DNA from: Methylobacterium sp.
Lineage (GTDB): Bacteria; Pseudomonadota; Alphaproteobacteria; Rhizobiales; Beijerinckiaceae
DNA: 64,000 nt
Assembly (NCBI GenBank): GCA_020253445.1
Contig: JADCBP010000005.1
Span: 1 to 64,000, forward strand
Reading direction: 5' to 3'
The position numbers and the translations under genes are program-made. Of this stretch, positions 26,129 through 35,785 are shown one piece after another. The notes beneath the pieces are model-generated. The model ran no database searches. It saw nothing but the letters and a program-made list of their open reading frames with translations, and had not been told where the DNA came from. Each line of letters starts with the position of its first letter. Within the stretch, counting starts at the first letter, position 1.

Positions 26129-27937
26129 ATGCTGGTCGCAAAGAACAAGAAAACCAGCCACAAGATCAGTCTGGTGGGCGTCATGTTTGCGGTGAATTCG
26201 GCGGGGCTCGCCTGGGCTTTTGCTTCGATTCTGGGCGCGGTTGCGATCGTGGCGCTGGCGATCTGCCTGTGGCTGATCGCCGACCAGCGCCGCCAGCGCG
26301 CGGAGCTTGTGGCCCTGGCAGCGGAGCGTGCCAGGCTGGCCGACCGGCTGGAGCGCATTGGCCGTGCACAGGCCGAGGTCGAGGCGGCCAATGAAGCGAA
26401 ATCGCGCTTTCTTGCCACGGTCAGCCATGAAATCCGCACGCCGCTCAATGGCGTTCTGGGCATGGCCGACCTGATGCTCGACACGCGCCTCGATCCCGAG
26501 CAGGCCAATTACGCGCGCGCCATCAAGACCTCCGGCGAGGCCCTGCTGACCCTCATCGAGGAGATTCTCGATTTCTCGCGCATCGAGGCCGGCAAGCTGA
26601 CCATCGCCGAGGAGGAGGTGGAGATCGGGCCGCTCCTCGAAGGGGTCGTCGAATTGCTGGCACCCCGGGCCCAGGGCAAGGGCCTGGAAATTGCGGCGCA
26701 TCTTGCGAGCGATGTTCCGGCGATCATTCGTGCCGATGGCAATCGCCTCCGGCAGATCGTCACGAACCTCGCAGGCAATGGGGTGAAGTTCACCGAACGC
26801 GGCGGGGTTGGCCTCACCCTCGCGCGGCAGGGCGAGGACAGCCTAGCCATCCGCATCGCCGATACCGGGCCGGGCATTCCCGAGGGCCGGCAGGAAGCGA
26901 TTTTCGCCGAGTTCGAACAGGCAGATCGTGAAACCGCCGCCTGCCATGGCGGCACCGGGCTGGGCCTCGCGATCTCCCGTCGCCTCGCGCGGCTGATGGG
27001 TGGCGACATCACTCTGGAAAGCACCGAGGGACAAGGCTCCGTCTTCACCCTGCTGCTGCCGCTGGAAACGCCGCAATCCGCTGCGTCGCCGCGCGCCGAG
27101 GCGGTTCCCGAGCTGGCAGGCCGGCGCGTGCTGGTGGTGAGCGCCGGCGCTTTCGAGGGGCGCTTCATCGCCCGCACCCTGGCGGAGGTCGAGGCGGAAA
27201 CGCGTCATGCGACCTCGCCCGCCGAAGCCCTTGCGACGATCCGCGACTTCCGGCCGGATCTGATGATGATCGATGCAGCCCTCGGGCCGGAGGATGCGCG
27301 CGCGCTGGTTTCGGCCGGAAATGCGGTCGGATGCCGCCGAAATCTCGTGCTTCTGTCGCCCTTCGAGCGCCGCGCCTTCGGGGCACCGCAGGCGGCCGGG
27401 TTCGATCGCTATCTGGTCAAGCCCGTGCGTCGTCGCTCGCTTCTGGCCCAGCTCACCGATTGGGAGCCCGGCCAGCCTGGCAGGATCACCATGGCTGAAG
27501 GCGAGACGCTGCTCGCCGAGCCGCTCCTCGGCCGGCGGGTGCTGATTGCCGAGGACAACGACATCAACGCCCTGCTGGCCGGCCGACTGGTGGAGCGGCT
27601 TGGCGGAAAGCCGATCCGCGCCTCCACGGGCCGCGAGGCGCTCGATCTCCTTCAGGCGAGCATCACGCCCGGCGGGACACCTTTCGATTGCGTGCTGTTC
27701 GACGTTCGGATGCCCGAACTCGACGGCCTTTCCGCCATTGCGCAGTGGCGGGCGGTGGAAAAGCGCCTGAAACGCCATCCGGTGCCGGCACTCGCGCTCA
27801 CGGCCAATGCCTTCCGGGAAGATCGCGAGGCCTGCCTTGCGGCCGGCTTCGACGCCTTCCTCGCCAAGCCGCTCGACCGCGAGCCTTTCCTTCTGGCGCT
27901 GGATCGCCTGCTGAAGGCACCCCGCGCCGTCGCTTGA
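26129..27937 (+). CDS. Hybrid sensor histidine kinase with one degenerate and one intact receiver domain
   Basis: 602 residues. One transmembrane helix (~28-50), a coiled linker, HisKA with [15 protein letters not shown] (His100), HATPase with N-box [25 protein letters not shown] and [19 protein letters not shown]. Then comes a receiver-like domain starting [11 protein letters not shown], which lacks the acidic pair, and a complete receiver ([10 protein letters not shown], phospho-Asp525 in [20 protein letters not shown]). No sensor domain is present, so input is through the membrane segment or a partner. No cognate regulator gene is adjacent. Confidence 0.92.
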   Translation: MLVAKNKKTSHKISLVGVMFAVNSAGLAWAFASILGAVAIVALAICLWLIADQRRQRAELVALAAERARLADRLERIGRAQAEVEAANEAKSRFLATVSHEIRTPLNGVLGMADLMLDTRLDPEQANYARAIKTSGEALLTLIEEILDFSRIEAGKLTIAEEEVEIGPLLEGVVELLAPRAQGKGLEIAAHLASDVPAIIRADGNRLRQIVTNLAGNGVKFTERGGVGLTLARQGEDSLAIRIADTGPGIPEGRQEAIFAEFEQADRETAACHGGTGLGLAISRRLARLMGGDITLESTEGQGSVFTLLLPLETPQSAASPRAEAVPELAGRRVLVVSAGAFEGRFIARTLAEVEAETRHATSPAEALATIRDFRPDLMMIDAALGPEDARALVSAGNAVGCRRNLVLLSPFERRAFGAPQAAGFDRYLVKPVRRRSLLAQLTDWEPGQPGRITMAEGETLLAEPLLGRRVLIAEDNDINALLAGRLVERLGGKPIRASTGREALDLLQASITPGGTPFDCVLFDVRMPELDGLSAIAQWRAVEKRLKRHPVPALALTANAFREDREACLAAGFDAFLAKPLDREPFLLALDRLLKAPRAVA

Positions 27938-28034
27938 GCGCAGATTGGTCATGACTTCGTCACGAAAACCGGGCATCTCTTTCAACAGCCGGCCCGGGTT
28001 TCCTTTCGGAAACATGCCGGCAGGAGAGCCTGCC

Positions 28035-29000
28035 ATGCTTCGCCCGCGCTCCGGCGCGTCCGCCGTATCCGCCTCTTCTTCAACCCGCGGCTGGGGCGCG
28101 CTGGCCCCTGTCCCCCGCTTTTCCCGCGAAATGGTCACGCGCCTCAACCCCACCGAACGGATTGTGCGTGATACCGGCGGCATGCCCGATATCCTCGGCC
28201 GGATCGGCGATCTCGAAGTGCGCCTCGCGCGAACGACGAAGGACATTCGCCGCTGCCAGCGCCTGCGCTTCAAGGTGTTCTACGACGAGATGGGCGCCAG
28301 GCCGGACGCGCGCGGCTTCCTCTCGCGGCGGGACATCGACCCCTATGACCGGCTCTGCGACCACATCATGGTTGTCGACCGCAAGGGCAAGATCAATCGC
28401 TTCGGCCAGGTGAAACCCAAGGTGATCGGCACCTACCGGCTGTTGAGATCGGATGTGGCCGAGGCGGCCGGCGCCGATTTCTACACGGCTGGCGAATACG
28501 ATCTCTCGCGCTTTCTCGATGGCAATCGCGGGCTCCGGCTCTTGGAACTCGGGCGCTCCTGCGTGCTCAAGCCCTATCGCGACAAGCGGACCGTGGAGCT
28601 GCTCTGGCACGGTGTCTGGCGCTATATCCTGCATCACCGCATCGATGTGATGTTCGGCTGCGCGAGCTTCGAGGGCATCGAGCCCGAAGCCCTCTCGCTG
28701 GCGCTCGCCTTCCTGGAGCACCACGCCGCGGGCAACCGCAATGCCCGTGTGAAGGCACTGCCGGGCCTGCATGTGCGGATGGATCGCCGCCCCCGCGAGG
28801 CGGTGGACATCAAGGCCGCGATGAAGGCGCTGCCGCCGCTCATCAAGGGCTATCTGCGCCTCGGCGCGACCTTTGGCGATGGCGCGGTGATCGATCACCA
28901 GTTCGGCACGACGGATGTGTTCGTCACGCTCCGCGTGGCCGATATCGATCCGCGCTACATCGAGCATTACGGCGCGGATGCCAGCCGCTACGCGGCCTGA
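28035..29000 (+). CDS. olsB: GNAT/OlsB-type N-acyltransferase (ornithine lipid synthesis)
   Basis: 321 residues from the ATG at 28035, chosen because AGGAG lies ~8 bp upstream; an earlier ATG at 27951 lacks one. The hemolysin-like acyltransferase domain has LARTTKDIRRCQRLRFKVFYDEMGA, HIMVVDR, IGTYRLLRSD, ELGRSCVLKPYRDKRTVELLWHG and FGCASFEGIEP. This matches OlsB, which adds a 3-hydroxyacyl group from ACP to ornithine. No olsA is next to it. The alternative is an unspecified GNAT acyltransferase. The ribosome site sits inside a GGCAGG-AGAG-CCTGCC hairpin. Confidence 0.8.
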   Translation: MLRPRSGASAVSASSSTRGWGALAPVPRFSREMVTRLNPTERIVRDTGGMPDILGRIGDLEVRLARTTKDIRRCQRLRFKVFYDEMGARPDARGFLSRRDIDPYDRLCDHIMVVDRKGKINRFGQVKPKVIGTYRLLRSDVAEAAGADFYTAGEYDLSRFLDGNRGLRLLELGRSCVLKPYRDKRTVELLWHGVWRYILHHRIDVMFGCASFEGIEPEALSLALAFLEHHAAGNRNARVKALPGLHVRMDRRPREAVDIKAAMKALPPLIKGYLRLGATFGDGAVIDHQFGTTDVFVTLRVADIDPRYIEHYGADASRYAA

Positions 29001-29009
29001 AGGCCGCGT

Positions 29010-29864
29010 TCAGAGACAGGCCCGAAGCCCTTCCCGATAGGTGGGGCAGCGGAAGCGGTAGCGGAGCGTGGAGCGGATCAGCCCATTCGCGACACATTTG
29101 TTCTCGCCATAGAAGCTGCGCCCCATCTCGGAAAGTTCAGCCGCCTCGAACGGGATATCCGGCGGCACGGGAAGCCCAAGCAGCAATGCGGCGAATTCCA
29201 CCACATCCTGCGGCGGCGCGGGCTCGTGATCCGTGAGGTTGAAGGTGCCGAGCGGTCCCTCATGGTGGCTCGCGGCCACCAGCGCCCCGGCAATATCCGC
29301 GACATGGATGCGATTGAACATCTGCCCCGGCTTGATGATGCGACGCGCTGTGCCGGCGCGCAGGTTATCGATGGCCGAACGCCCGGGCCCATAGATGCCG
29401 GAGAGGCGGAAAATCCCGAGATCGCAAGCCTTCTGCCGCGCGAAAGCCTGCCAAGCCTCCTCGGCCGCGAGGCGCTGGCGCGCGCGCGGCGATACGGGCT
29501 GGAGCGGGCTTTCCTCATCCACCCACTGCCCGTCATGGTCGCCATAAACCCCGATGGTGGAGAGATACATGACGCGCTTCAGCGCGGGCGAGGCCGCAAG
29601 CGCAGCGCGCAAAACGCGCAGCGCGGGATCGCCGCGCTCGCCGGGCGGCGCGGAAACAAGCACGTGGCTCGCGCCAGAGATTGCGGTTTCCAGTTCGGGC
29701 GAGGCGCTTTCGCCATCGAAGGGCAGGGCGCTCCAGCCCTCGCCGCGCAATCGCGCGACCTTCTCTGGCGAACGCGCGGTAACGACGATGGAGGGGAACA
29801 GCCCGCGCGCTTCCAGGGCGAAAGCGCGAGCCGAATAACCCAAACCCAGGATCAGCAGATTCAT
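29010..29864 (-). CDS. NAD(P)-dependent SDR/epimerase family protein
   Basis: 284 residues. Rossmann start MNLLILGLGYSARAFALEARG (the G-x-G-x-x-A form), then VLVSAPPGERGDPALRVLRAAL, the active Tyr-type stretch STIGVYGDHDGQWVDEESPLQP, and FNRIHVADIAGALVAA. It resembles YeeZ/extended-SDR proteins that act on nucleotide sugars, but the substrate is not known. The start is 7 bp after the queG stop, so it is the last gene of the fzlA-queG-SDR operon. Confidence 0.82.
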   Translation of the reverse strand: MNLLILGLGYSARAFALEARGLFPSIVVTARSPEKVARLRGEGWSALPFDGESASPELETAISGASHVLVSAPPGERGDPALRVLRAALAASPALKRVMYLSTIGVYGDHDGQWVDEESPLQPVSPRARQRLAAEEAWQAFARQKACDLGIFRLSGIYGPGRSAIDNLRAGTARRIIKPGQMFNRIHVADIAGALVAASHHEGPLGTFNLTDHEPAPPQDVVEFAALLLGLPVPPDIPFEAAELSEMGRSFYGENKCVANGLIRSTLRYRFRCPTYREGLRACL

Positions 29865-29871
29865 GCCGGTT

Positions 29872-31158
29872 TCATGCCGTGCCGGATGTGGTTTCTGCAA
29901 GGGGCAATTCCATCAACGCGAGTTCCCATTCCTCGCGCACAGGCTCATCCATTTCGGCGGGGGCATGGCGGTTCGCGAGGGTCGCAAAGGCTTCAGCCGG
30001 AAGCAGGCGCGAGAGCGCCCACACCGCCGCACCGCGCACCAGCGGATGAGGATCATCGAGATGCGGCTCGGCAGAGGCCGCGAGAGCCGGATTGCCACTG
30101 TTGCCGATGCCGATCAGGACATTGCGCAGGAATCGGTCGCGTCCCGTCCGCTTGATGGGCGTTCCCGCGAAAAGCGCGCGGAAGCCCGCGTCATCGAGCA
30201 TCGCATATTCCGCGAGCGGTTTGTGCAGGAGATCCTTGCGTGTCGCGAGCCTCGCATCGCGCGCGCCCTGCGCGAACTTGTTCCAGGGGCAGATGGCGAT
30301 GCAATCGTCGCAGCCGAAGATGCGATTTCCGATCTTCGCGCGAAACTCCCGCGCGATCGCTCCCTTGTGCTCGATCGTGAGATAGGCGATGCAACGCCGC
30401 GCATCGAGCTGGTAGGGTGCGGGGAAGGCGTCGGTCGGGCAGATATCGAGGCAGCGCCGGCAGGAGCCGCAATGGTCTTTTTCCGGCGGGTCCGGCTCCA
30501 GCGGCAGCGTCGTGTAGATTGCGCCGAGGAAGAGCCAGTTCCCGAATTCGCGGCTCACCAGCACCGTATGCTTGCCCTGCCAGCCGAGGCCGGCTTCGGC
30601 CGCGAGCGGCTTTTCAAGCACCGGCGCGGTATCGACAAAAACCTTTACCGCCGCGCCCGTCCTCGCGACGAAATCGACCGCGAGGGCTTTCAGGCGCCCC
30701 TTGATGACGTCGTGATAATCCCGCCGCATGGCATAGGCCGCGAGCGCCCCGGCCTCGCGGTTTTCGAGGAGCGCGAGCGGATCGAATTCCGGCGCGTGGT
30801 TCAGGCCGAGCATGATGACGCCCTGCGCCTCGGGCCACAGGCCGACGGGGCTCGCGCGCTTCTCCGGTTCGCGCGCCATCCATTCCATCTCGCCCTGGGC
30901 GCCGATCGACAGCCAGTGGCGCAGCCTTGCCTCGCGCTCGGCCGGAGCCTTGGCGGGTGCGATTCCAAAGGTCGAGAAGCCATGCTTCTCCACGAGCTCT
31001 GGCAGCAAGTCCCTGGCTTCGGTCGGGCTCAGAAATCGAGATCGGTGTAATGAGGCGCGGGGAGGATGTTCTTCAGCCGGTCGGCCAGCAGGGCGCGGAA
31101 GGCCGGCCGCGATTTCACGCGGGCGTACCAGCTCTTCGCGGCTTCGCTTGTCTCCCAA
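29872..31158 (-). CDS. queG: Epoxyqueuosine reductase QueG
   Basis: About 385-428 residues. DUF1730 region (FSTFGIAPAKAP, MEWMAREPEKRASP, VIMLGLNH) with the Asp in FVDTAPVLEKPLAAEAGLGW, two [4Fe-4S] clusters (CGSCRRCLDICPTDAF and CDDCIAICPWNKF), and a HEAT-like tail (DPHPLVRGAAVWAL). It performs the last step of queuosine synthesis in tRNA with a cobalamin cofactor. The start is unsure: family similarity begins at about 31030, right after the fzlA stop. The only upstream ATG (31158) lies inside fzlA; rare starts (TTG at 31008) are alternatives. Confidence 0.88.
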   Translation of the reverse strand: MGDKRSREELVRPREIAAGLPRPAGRPAEEHPPRASLHRSRFLSPTEARDLLPELVEKHGFSTFGIAPAKAPAEREARLRHWLSIGAQGEMEWMAREPEKRASPVGLWPEAQGVIMLGLNHAPEFDPLALLENREAGALAAYAMRRDYHDVIKGRLKALAVDFVARTGAAVKVFVDTAPVLEKPLAAEAGLGWQGKHTVLVSREFGNWLFLGAIYTTLPLEPDPPEKDHCGSCRRCLDICPTDAFPAPYQLDARRCIAYLTIEHKGAIAREFRAKIGNRIFGCDDCIAICPWNKFAQGARDARLATRKDLLHKPLAEYAMLDDAGFRALFAGTPIKRTGRDRFLRNVLIGIGNSGNPALAASAEPHLDDPHPLVRGAAVWALSRLLPAEAFATLANRHAPAEMDEPVREEWELALMELPLAETTSGTA

Positions 31159-31721
31159 GGCACGTCCCCGAAATAATCCACCGCCGAGAAATGCGCGGCT
31201 GCGGCGAGATCGGCATAGGTCAGCCGATCACCCGCGAGCCAGTTCCGCCGCGCCATGAGATGCGCGACGTAATTCATGTGATAGCGGATATTCGCCGAGG
31301 CCGCACGGATGGCGTTGGTGTTCGGCGCATCGCCCGGAAAAGCCTCCGGGAAGAGGCGTTTATAGGCCTTCTCGGTGAGCACGAATTCGCTGACCTCATG
31401 GAAAAACTTCACGTTGAACCAGTGCAGCAGCCGCCGCACCTCCACCCGCTCACCGGGGCTTTCCGGCAGCAGGCGGCGATCCTCGAGGACGAGGCCGCGT
31501 GTCTCGTCGAGATATTCGGCGAGAATATCCGGCCCCGCCGCCACCTGGCCGTCATGCTCCACCAAAACGGGCAGCAACCCGGCCGGGTTCATGGCCAGGA
31601 AATCGCGCGTGCGGCAGAAGGGGCTTGTCTCCACCATCTCGGCTTCCATCCATAATTCGCCCATGACGAGGCGGATGAAGCGCGAATGCGGGCAAAGAGC
31701 AAAGTGATGGAAAACGGGCAT
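31029..31721 (-). CDS. fzlA: FtsZ-localised GST-like protein FzlA
   Basis: 230 residues with a glutathione S-transferase fold: N-terminal thioredoxin-like part (MPVFHHFALCPHSRFIRLVMGE) and a helical C-terminal domain (RNWLAGDRLTYADLAAAAHFSAVDYFGDVPW, WYARVKSRPAFRALLADR). It ends PAPHYTDLDF, like the Caulobacter FzlA end PxHYADLDF. FzlA binds FtsZ filaments and is needed for constriction in alphaproteobacteria; it is not a typical enzyme GST. It is followed by queG with overlap. The ATG at 31721 starts the fold; 16 upstream residues look spurious. Confidence 0.8.
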   Translation of the reverse strand: MPVFHHFALCPHSRFIRLVMGELWMEAEMVETSPFCRTRDFLAMNPAGLLPVLVEHDGQVAAGPDILAEYLDETRGLVLEDRRLLPESPGERVEVRRLLHWFNVKFFHEVSEFVLTEKAYKRLFPEAFPGDAPNTNAIRAASANIRYHMNYVAHLMARRNWLAGDRLTYADLAAAAHFSAVDYFGDVPWETSEAAKSWYARVKSRPAFRALLADRLKNILPAPHYTDLDF

Positions 31722-31894
31722 CGGTCCCGGGAGGTTGAGAAAGCATGTCGATTGGAAGAAGGGTGGCATGAAGGTGCCCGGCCCTTCGCTCTTAAGATGG
31801 CGAGAACCGGATCGTGCCTATAGAGGAGGAGCGGTCCCTTCTCAACCCCGGCCGAATCGCGGGCGTCTCCGGCCTTTCGCATGGTTTACCGAAC

Positions 31895-32698
31895 ATGAAT
31901 GTCGCGCTGGCGCTGAAAGCCGCCCTTCTGGGCTTCATCGAGGGGCTCACGGAGTTCCTGCCGGTTTCCTCCACCGGCCACCTCATCCTGATCGGACATT
32001 ATCTGAATTTCGAATCGCCCGGCCACAGCTTCGAGGTGCTGATCCAGCTGGGCGCGATTCTGGCGATCCTCTTGGTCTATTCTGGCCGGCTCTGGGGGCT
32101 GGCGAAGGGCGTCTCGACAGATCCTCGGGCGCGGACTTTTGTGCTCGGCGTGATCATTGCCTTCCTGCCGGCCGCACTGATCGGCGTGGTGATGCATTCG
32201 ACCATCAAGAATGTGCTCTTCAACCCCTTCGTCGTCTGCATCAGCCTGATTGCCGGCGGCCTTGTTCTGCTGGCGGTGGACGAGATGCGGCTCCCGGTGC
32301 GGCATGAAGATGTCTCGACCTTCACGCCCTGGATGTGCCTGAAGATCGGGCTTTTCCAGTGCCTTGCCATGATTCCCGGCGTCTCGCGCTCGGGTGCCAC
32401 GATTGTCGGCGCGATGCTGTTCGGCGCCTCGAAGCGCGCTGCGGCCGAATTCTCCTTCTTCCTCGCCATGCCCACAATGGCCGGGGCCTTCACCTATGAT
32501 CTCTACAAGAACCATAAGCTCCTGAGCTTCCAGGATGCGACGGCCATTGGCATCGGCTTCGTGGTTGCCTTCATCACAGGGATCGTCGTGGTGCGCAGCC
32601 TTCTGGGCTTCGTGACGCGGCACGGCTTCGCGCCCTTCGCCTGGTGGCGCATTGTCGTGGGCTGCTTCGGCCTTGCGGCGTATTTCGTCTATGGCTGA
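31895..32698 (+). CDS. uppP: Undecaprenyl-diphosphatase UppP (BacA)
   Basis: 267 residues. The two UppP signatures are present: [22 protein letters not shown] with the catalytic Glu pair, and [18 protein letters not shown] with the phosphate-binding Arg. About eight membrane helices, including ALIGVVMH and [11 protein letters not shown]. It removes one phosphate from undecaprenyl diphosphate so the lipid carrier can be reused in cell-wall synthesis; over-expression gives bacitracin resistance. It is divergent from fzlA, and its 3' end overlaps nth by 10 nt on the other strand. Confidence 0.97.
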   Translation: MNVALALKAALLGFIEGLTEFLPVSSTGHLILIGHYLNFESPGHSFEVLIQLGAILAILLVYSGRLWGLAKGVSTDPRARTFVLGVIIAFLPAALIGVVMHSTIKNVLFNPFVVCISLIAGGLVLLAVDEMRLPVRHEDVSTFTPWMCLKIGLFQCLAMIPGVSRSGATIVGAMLFGASKRAAAEFSFFLAMPTMAGAFTYDLYKNHKLLSFQDATAIGIGFVVAFITGIVVVRSLLGFVTRHGFAPFAWWRIVVGCFGLAAYFVYG

Positions 32699-33390
32699 GG
32701 TTTGAGCTTCACCTTCGGCGGCACCGATTTCGGCTCGAAGGCGCAGAGATCCGTGAGCGGGCAGCGCCAGCATTCCGGGCGCTGCGCCTTGCAGGTATAG
32801 CGCCCGTGCAGGATCAGCCAGTGATGCGCATGCATCCGGTAGGGTTCCGGCACGAGCTTCTCGAGGCCGGCTTCCACCTGCTCCGGCGTCTTGCCGGGCG
32901 CAAGCGGCAGCCGGTTCGAAACGCGAAACACATGCGTATCGACCGCGAAGGTCGCTTCCCCGAAGGCCATGTTGAGCACCACATTCGCGGTCTTGCGCCC
33001 CACGCCGGGCAGGGTGACGAGATCATCGCGGCTGGCCGGCACAGCCCCGTCAAAGCGCTCGATCAGCGCCTGCGAGAGCAGGATCACGTTCTTCGCCTTG
33101 GTGCGGAAAAGGCCGATGGTCTTGATGAAATCCCGCACCCGGTCCTCGCCCAGCGCGAGCATCTTCTCCGGGGTGTAGGCGATGGCGAAGAGGGGTCGCG
33201 TCGCCTTGTTCACCCCGGCATCGGTCGCCTGCGCGGAAAGCACCACGGCGACAAGCAGGGTATAGGCGTTCACATGTTCGAGCTCCCCCTCGGGTTCGGG
33301 TTCGATGGCATGGAGCCGCCGGAAGATTTCCGCCACCTCCGCCGCTGGCCGCATCTTCGCCTTGCGACCTTTCGCTCCGGCCTTCGCCAT
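32689..33390 (-). CDS. nth: Endonuclease III
   Basis: 233 residues from the ATG at 33390, with GGAAGG upstream. It has the HhH-GPD fold: [20 protein letters not shown], the helix-hairpin-helix [18 protein letters not shown] with the catalytic Lys, the catalytic Asp in [12 protein letters not shown], and the iron-sulfur loop C-x6-C-x2-C-x5-C near the end. It removes oxidised pyrimidines and cuts the abasic site. It is convergent with uppP. Confidence 0.97.
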   Translation of the reverse strand: MAKAGAKGRKAKMRPAAEVAEIFRRLHAIEPEPEGELEHVNAYTLLVAVVLSAQATDAGVNKATRPLFAIAYTPEKMLALGEDRVRDFIKTIGLFRTKAKNVILLSQALIERFDGAVPASRDDLVTLPGVGRKTANVVLNMAFGEATFAVDTHVFRVSNRLPLAPGKTPEQVEAGLEKLVPEPYRMHAHHWLILHGRYTCKAQRPECWRCPLTDLCAFEPKSVPPKVKLKPQP

Positions 33391-33462
33391 GCCCCACCCC
33401 TTCCGATTGCCCCGTCGCGCGCTATTGTTGAACGCAAGGCCTTTCTCTTGAAATCGCGCCAG

Positions 33463-33966
33463 ATGACGCAAGACAACCCGAAAAGCACGGATGAGAGCCG
33501 GGAATCCCCGGTCTTCGATGCGGTGATCACGCCGCATCGCTCGCTGTCGCCGCGCGGGCTGTTCTGGCTGATGGCCTTTCTGCTGTTCATCACGACGGCG
33601 ATGTCCATCCCCTTCTACCTTCTGGGGGCATGGCCGGTTCTTGGGTTTCTGGGGCTGGATATCCTGCTGATCTATCTGGCGTTTCGCTATCACAACGCCA
33701 CGGCGCGCGCCTATGAGCAGGTCGTGGTCTCGCGCATCGAACTGCTCCTGCGCTCGGTGAGCTGGCGCGGCGTCGTGCGCGAGAAGTGCTTCAACCCGGC
33801 CTGGGCGCGCATCGAGCGTGAGGAGCACCCCGAATTCGGCACGGAAAAGATCGAGATCGTGCAGGGCCGCGAGCGTGTGGAAGTGGCCGCCGCCCTGGGG
33901 CGCGAGGAGCGCGGCGAATTCGCCGATGCCTTCCAGAAGGCGCTCGCCACCGCCAAGCGCGGCTGA
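33463..33966 (+). CDS. DUF2244 membrane protein
   Basis: 167 residues with two helices (LFWLMAFLLFITTAMSIPFYLLG and FLGLDILLIYLAFRYH, residues ~33-75) and a C-terminal cytoplasmic part with ARAYEQVVVSRIELLLR and ERVEVAAALGREERGEFADAFQKAL. This is the usual DUF2244 layout in alphaproteobacteria, often near nth as here. The function is unknown. Confidence 0.8.
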   Translation: MTQDNPKSTDESRESPVFDAVITPHRSLSPRGLFWLMAFLLFITTAMSIPFYLLGAWPVLGFLGLDILLIYLAFRYHNATARAYEQVVVSRIELLLRSVSWRGVVREKCFNPAWARIEREEHPEFGTEKIEIVQGRERVEVAAALGREERGEFADAFQKALATAKRG

Positions 33967-34038
33967 GGCTTCCAGCGAAATCGGGTGGCCCGGACGCGCG
34001 TCTGCGCCTAGTCTCGGCGCATCATACGGGAGTTTCCC

Positions 34039-34911
34039 ATGCTCGATCGTCTCGTTTCGAACCCGCTCGCCGCGCAGGGCGCGGATTACGCGCTGGTGCG
34101 CAGGGCCATCCGCTTCATCTCCGAGGAAAGTCGCGAACAGCCGGGCATCGAGGCCATTGCCGATGCCGTCAGCCTCACGCCGGCGGAACTCACCGCCTTG
34201 TTCCGGCGCTGGGCTGGCCTCACGCCCAAGGCCTTCCTGCAGGCTGTGACGCTCGACCATGCCAAGCGGCTGCTCGATGAGGGGCTGCCACTTCTCGATG
34301 CCGCCCTGGAAACCGGCCTTTCCGGCCCCTCGCGCCTGCATGATCTCTTCGTGACCCATGAGGCGATCTCGCCCGGTGAATACAAGAGCGGCGGGGAGGG
34401 GCTGGAAATCGACTATGATTTCGTGCCCTCGCCCTTCGGTCCGGCGCTGCCGATGCTCACGGCGCGTGGATTATGCGGTCTGGCTTTCGCGGATGAAGGC
34501 GGCGAGCAGGCCGCCTTCGAGGACATGACTCGCCGCTGGCCGCGGGCGACCTACCGGCGCTTCCCCGAGCGGATCGCACCCATCGCGGCGCGCATCTTCG
34601 AGCAGGATCAGTGGCGGCCGGAACGGCCCTTGCGCGTCTTCCTCATTGGCACGGATTTCGAGGTGCGCGTGTGGGAAACCCTGCTCGGCATCCCCATGGG
34701 CAGGGCCACCACCTATGGCGCCATCGCCGGCAGGCTCCAAAAGCCGAGTGCGGCGCGTGCGGTGGGGGCGGCCGTGGGGCGCAACCCTGTCTCCTTCGTG
34801 GTGCCCTGCCATCGCGTGGTGGGGAAATCCGGCGCGCTCACGGGCTACCATTGGGGCCTCACGCGCAAGCGGGCCATGCTCGGATGGGAGGCGGGGCAAC
34901 TGGGCTCCTGA
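34039..34911 (+). CDS. Ada-like protein: AraC helix-turn-helix plus O6-methylguanine-DNA methyltransferase
   Basis: 290 residues. Residues ~15-115 form an AraC-type double helix-turn-helix (IRFISEESREQPGIEAIADAV, LTPAELTALFRRWAGLTPKAFLQ). Residues ~200-285 are the MGMT domain with VWETLLGIPMGRATTYGAIA, the acceptor Cys in PCHRVVG and the GYHWGLTRKRAML end. The N-terminal Cys-rich phosphotriester domain of E. coli Ada is absent. The stop codon overlaps the next start (TGATG). It repairs O6-methylguanine and may regulate genes. Confidence 0.92.
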   Translation: MLDRLVSNPLAAQGADYALVRRAIRFISEESREQPGIEAIADAVSLTPAELTALFRRWAGLTPKAFLQAVTLDHAKRLLDEGLPLLDAALETGLSGPSRLHDLFVTHEAISPGEYKSGGEGLEIDYDFVPSPFGPALPMLTARGLCGLAFADEGGEQAAFEDMTRRWPRATYRRFPERIAPIAARIFEQDQWRPERPLRVFLIGTDFEVRVWETLLGIPMGRATTYGAIAGRLQKPSAARAVGAAVGRNPVSFVVPCHRVVGKSGALTGYHWGLTRKRAMLGWEAGQLGS

Positions 34912-35591
34912 TGAGGTTTCGGCCTGCAAACCATCGAGAATCATGCGATAAACCTGATGTGATCTCTGATATTGTCGCCATCGCCGGTTGGATTGGCCTC
35001 GTCGCCTTCGCGGTTTCGGGCGCGCTGGTCGCCTCGCGCAAGCAGATGGACATCACCGCCTTCGTGTTCTTCGGCACGGTGACGGCGATCGGCGGCGGCA
35101 CGATGCGCGATCTCGTGCTGGACCTGCCGGTCTTCTGGGTGAAGGACACGACAGCACTGATCGTCGCGGCGATCGCCTCGGCGCTCACCTTCTTCGTGGC
35201 GCATCTCCCGGAATCGCGGCTGCGCCTGCTGCTCTGGCTCGATGCCCTGGGCATGGCGGTGTTCTGCGTGGTCGGGGCTGCGGCGGGGCTCGACCATGGC
35301 GGGGTGGTTGCAGTCACCTGCGGGGTGATGACGGCGGTGGTCGGCGGCTTCATCCGCGACATGATGGGCGCGGAAGAGGCCGCGATCATGCGCGGGGAGA
35401 TCTATGCCTCCGCGTCCTTTCTCGGCGCGCTCACTTTCGTCATTCTCCAGGGCTTTGTGGCGCGGGATGTTGCGGTGGTCGCGGGCACGCTCGCGGCCTT
35501 CGCGCTGCGGGGTGCGGCGCTGGCCTTCGGTTGGCGGCTGCCGGTCTACCGGGCGAAGCGCGGACGCAGCCGGGAAGAGATCGGATTGTGA
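34911..35591 (+). CDS. TRIC-family (UPF0126/YadS) cation channel protein
   Basis: 226 residues. Two internally repeated halves, each with a G-x-x-R-D motif: FGTVTAIGGGTMRDLVLD and VMTAVVGGFIRDMMG. Around seven hydrophobic helices. Prokaryotic TRIC proteins are trimeric potassium-permeable channels; some relatives were described as glycine-related transporters. The ATG at 34911 overlaps the previous stop; a GTG at 34959 is an alternative. The gene ends 19 bp upstream of the dnaK heat-shock promoter. Confidence 0.88.
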   Translation: MRFRPANHRESCDKPDVISDIVAIAGWIGLVAFAVSGALVASRKQMDITAFVFFGTVTAIGGGTMRDLVLDLPVFWVKDTTALIVAAIASALTFFVAHLPESRLRLLLWLDALGMAVFCVVGAAAGLDHGGVVAVTCGVMTAVVGGFIRDMMGAEEAAIMRGEIYASASFLGALTFVILQGFVARDVAVVAGTLAAFALRGAALAFGWRLPVYRAKRGRSREEIGL

Positions 35592-35610
35592 CATTTGTGC
35601 ACCTCACGCT

Positions 35611-35639
35611 CTTGTGAGCGCGAAGCCGCCTTCCTATAT
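35611..35639 (+). promoter_or_regulatory. Heat-shock (RpoH) promoter of dnaK: CTTG-N18-CCTATAT
   Basis: CTTG at 35611-35614, 18 bases, then CCTATAT at 35633-35639. This fits the alphaproteobacterial sigma-32 consensus CTTG-N17/18-CYTATNT in every defined position of the core. It lies 147 bp upstream of the dnaK ATG, leaving a long leader. Confidence 0.8.
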
Positions 35640-35785
35640 CGCGGAGATCGGTTTCCGAACGCCGTTCGGTGTCGGATTTCCTTGAATTGTTAACCAGGTT
35701 TCGGCCTAAAGGGGCCGTCATCACTCCCTCCCCGGTTGCTTCGGGACCAGAGGAGGGTGCTCGCCGGACAAGAGGAGCAAAAGAC

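Noticed and set aside
32689-34359. A 556-residue frame extending nth upstream.
   Set aside because: Family similarity and ribosome site start at 33390; the rest is opposite DUF2244 and ada-like genes.
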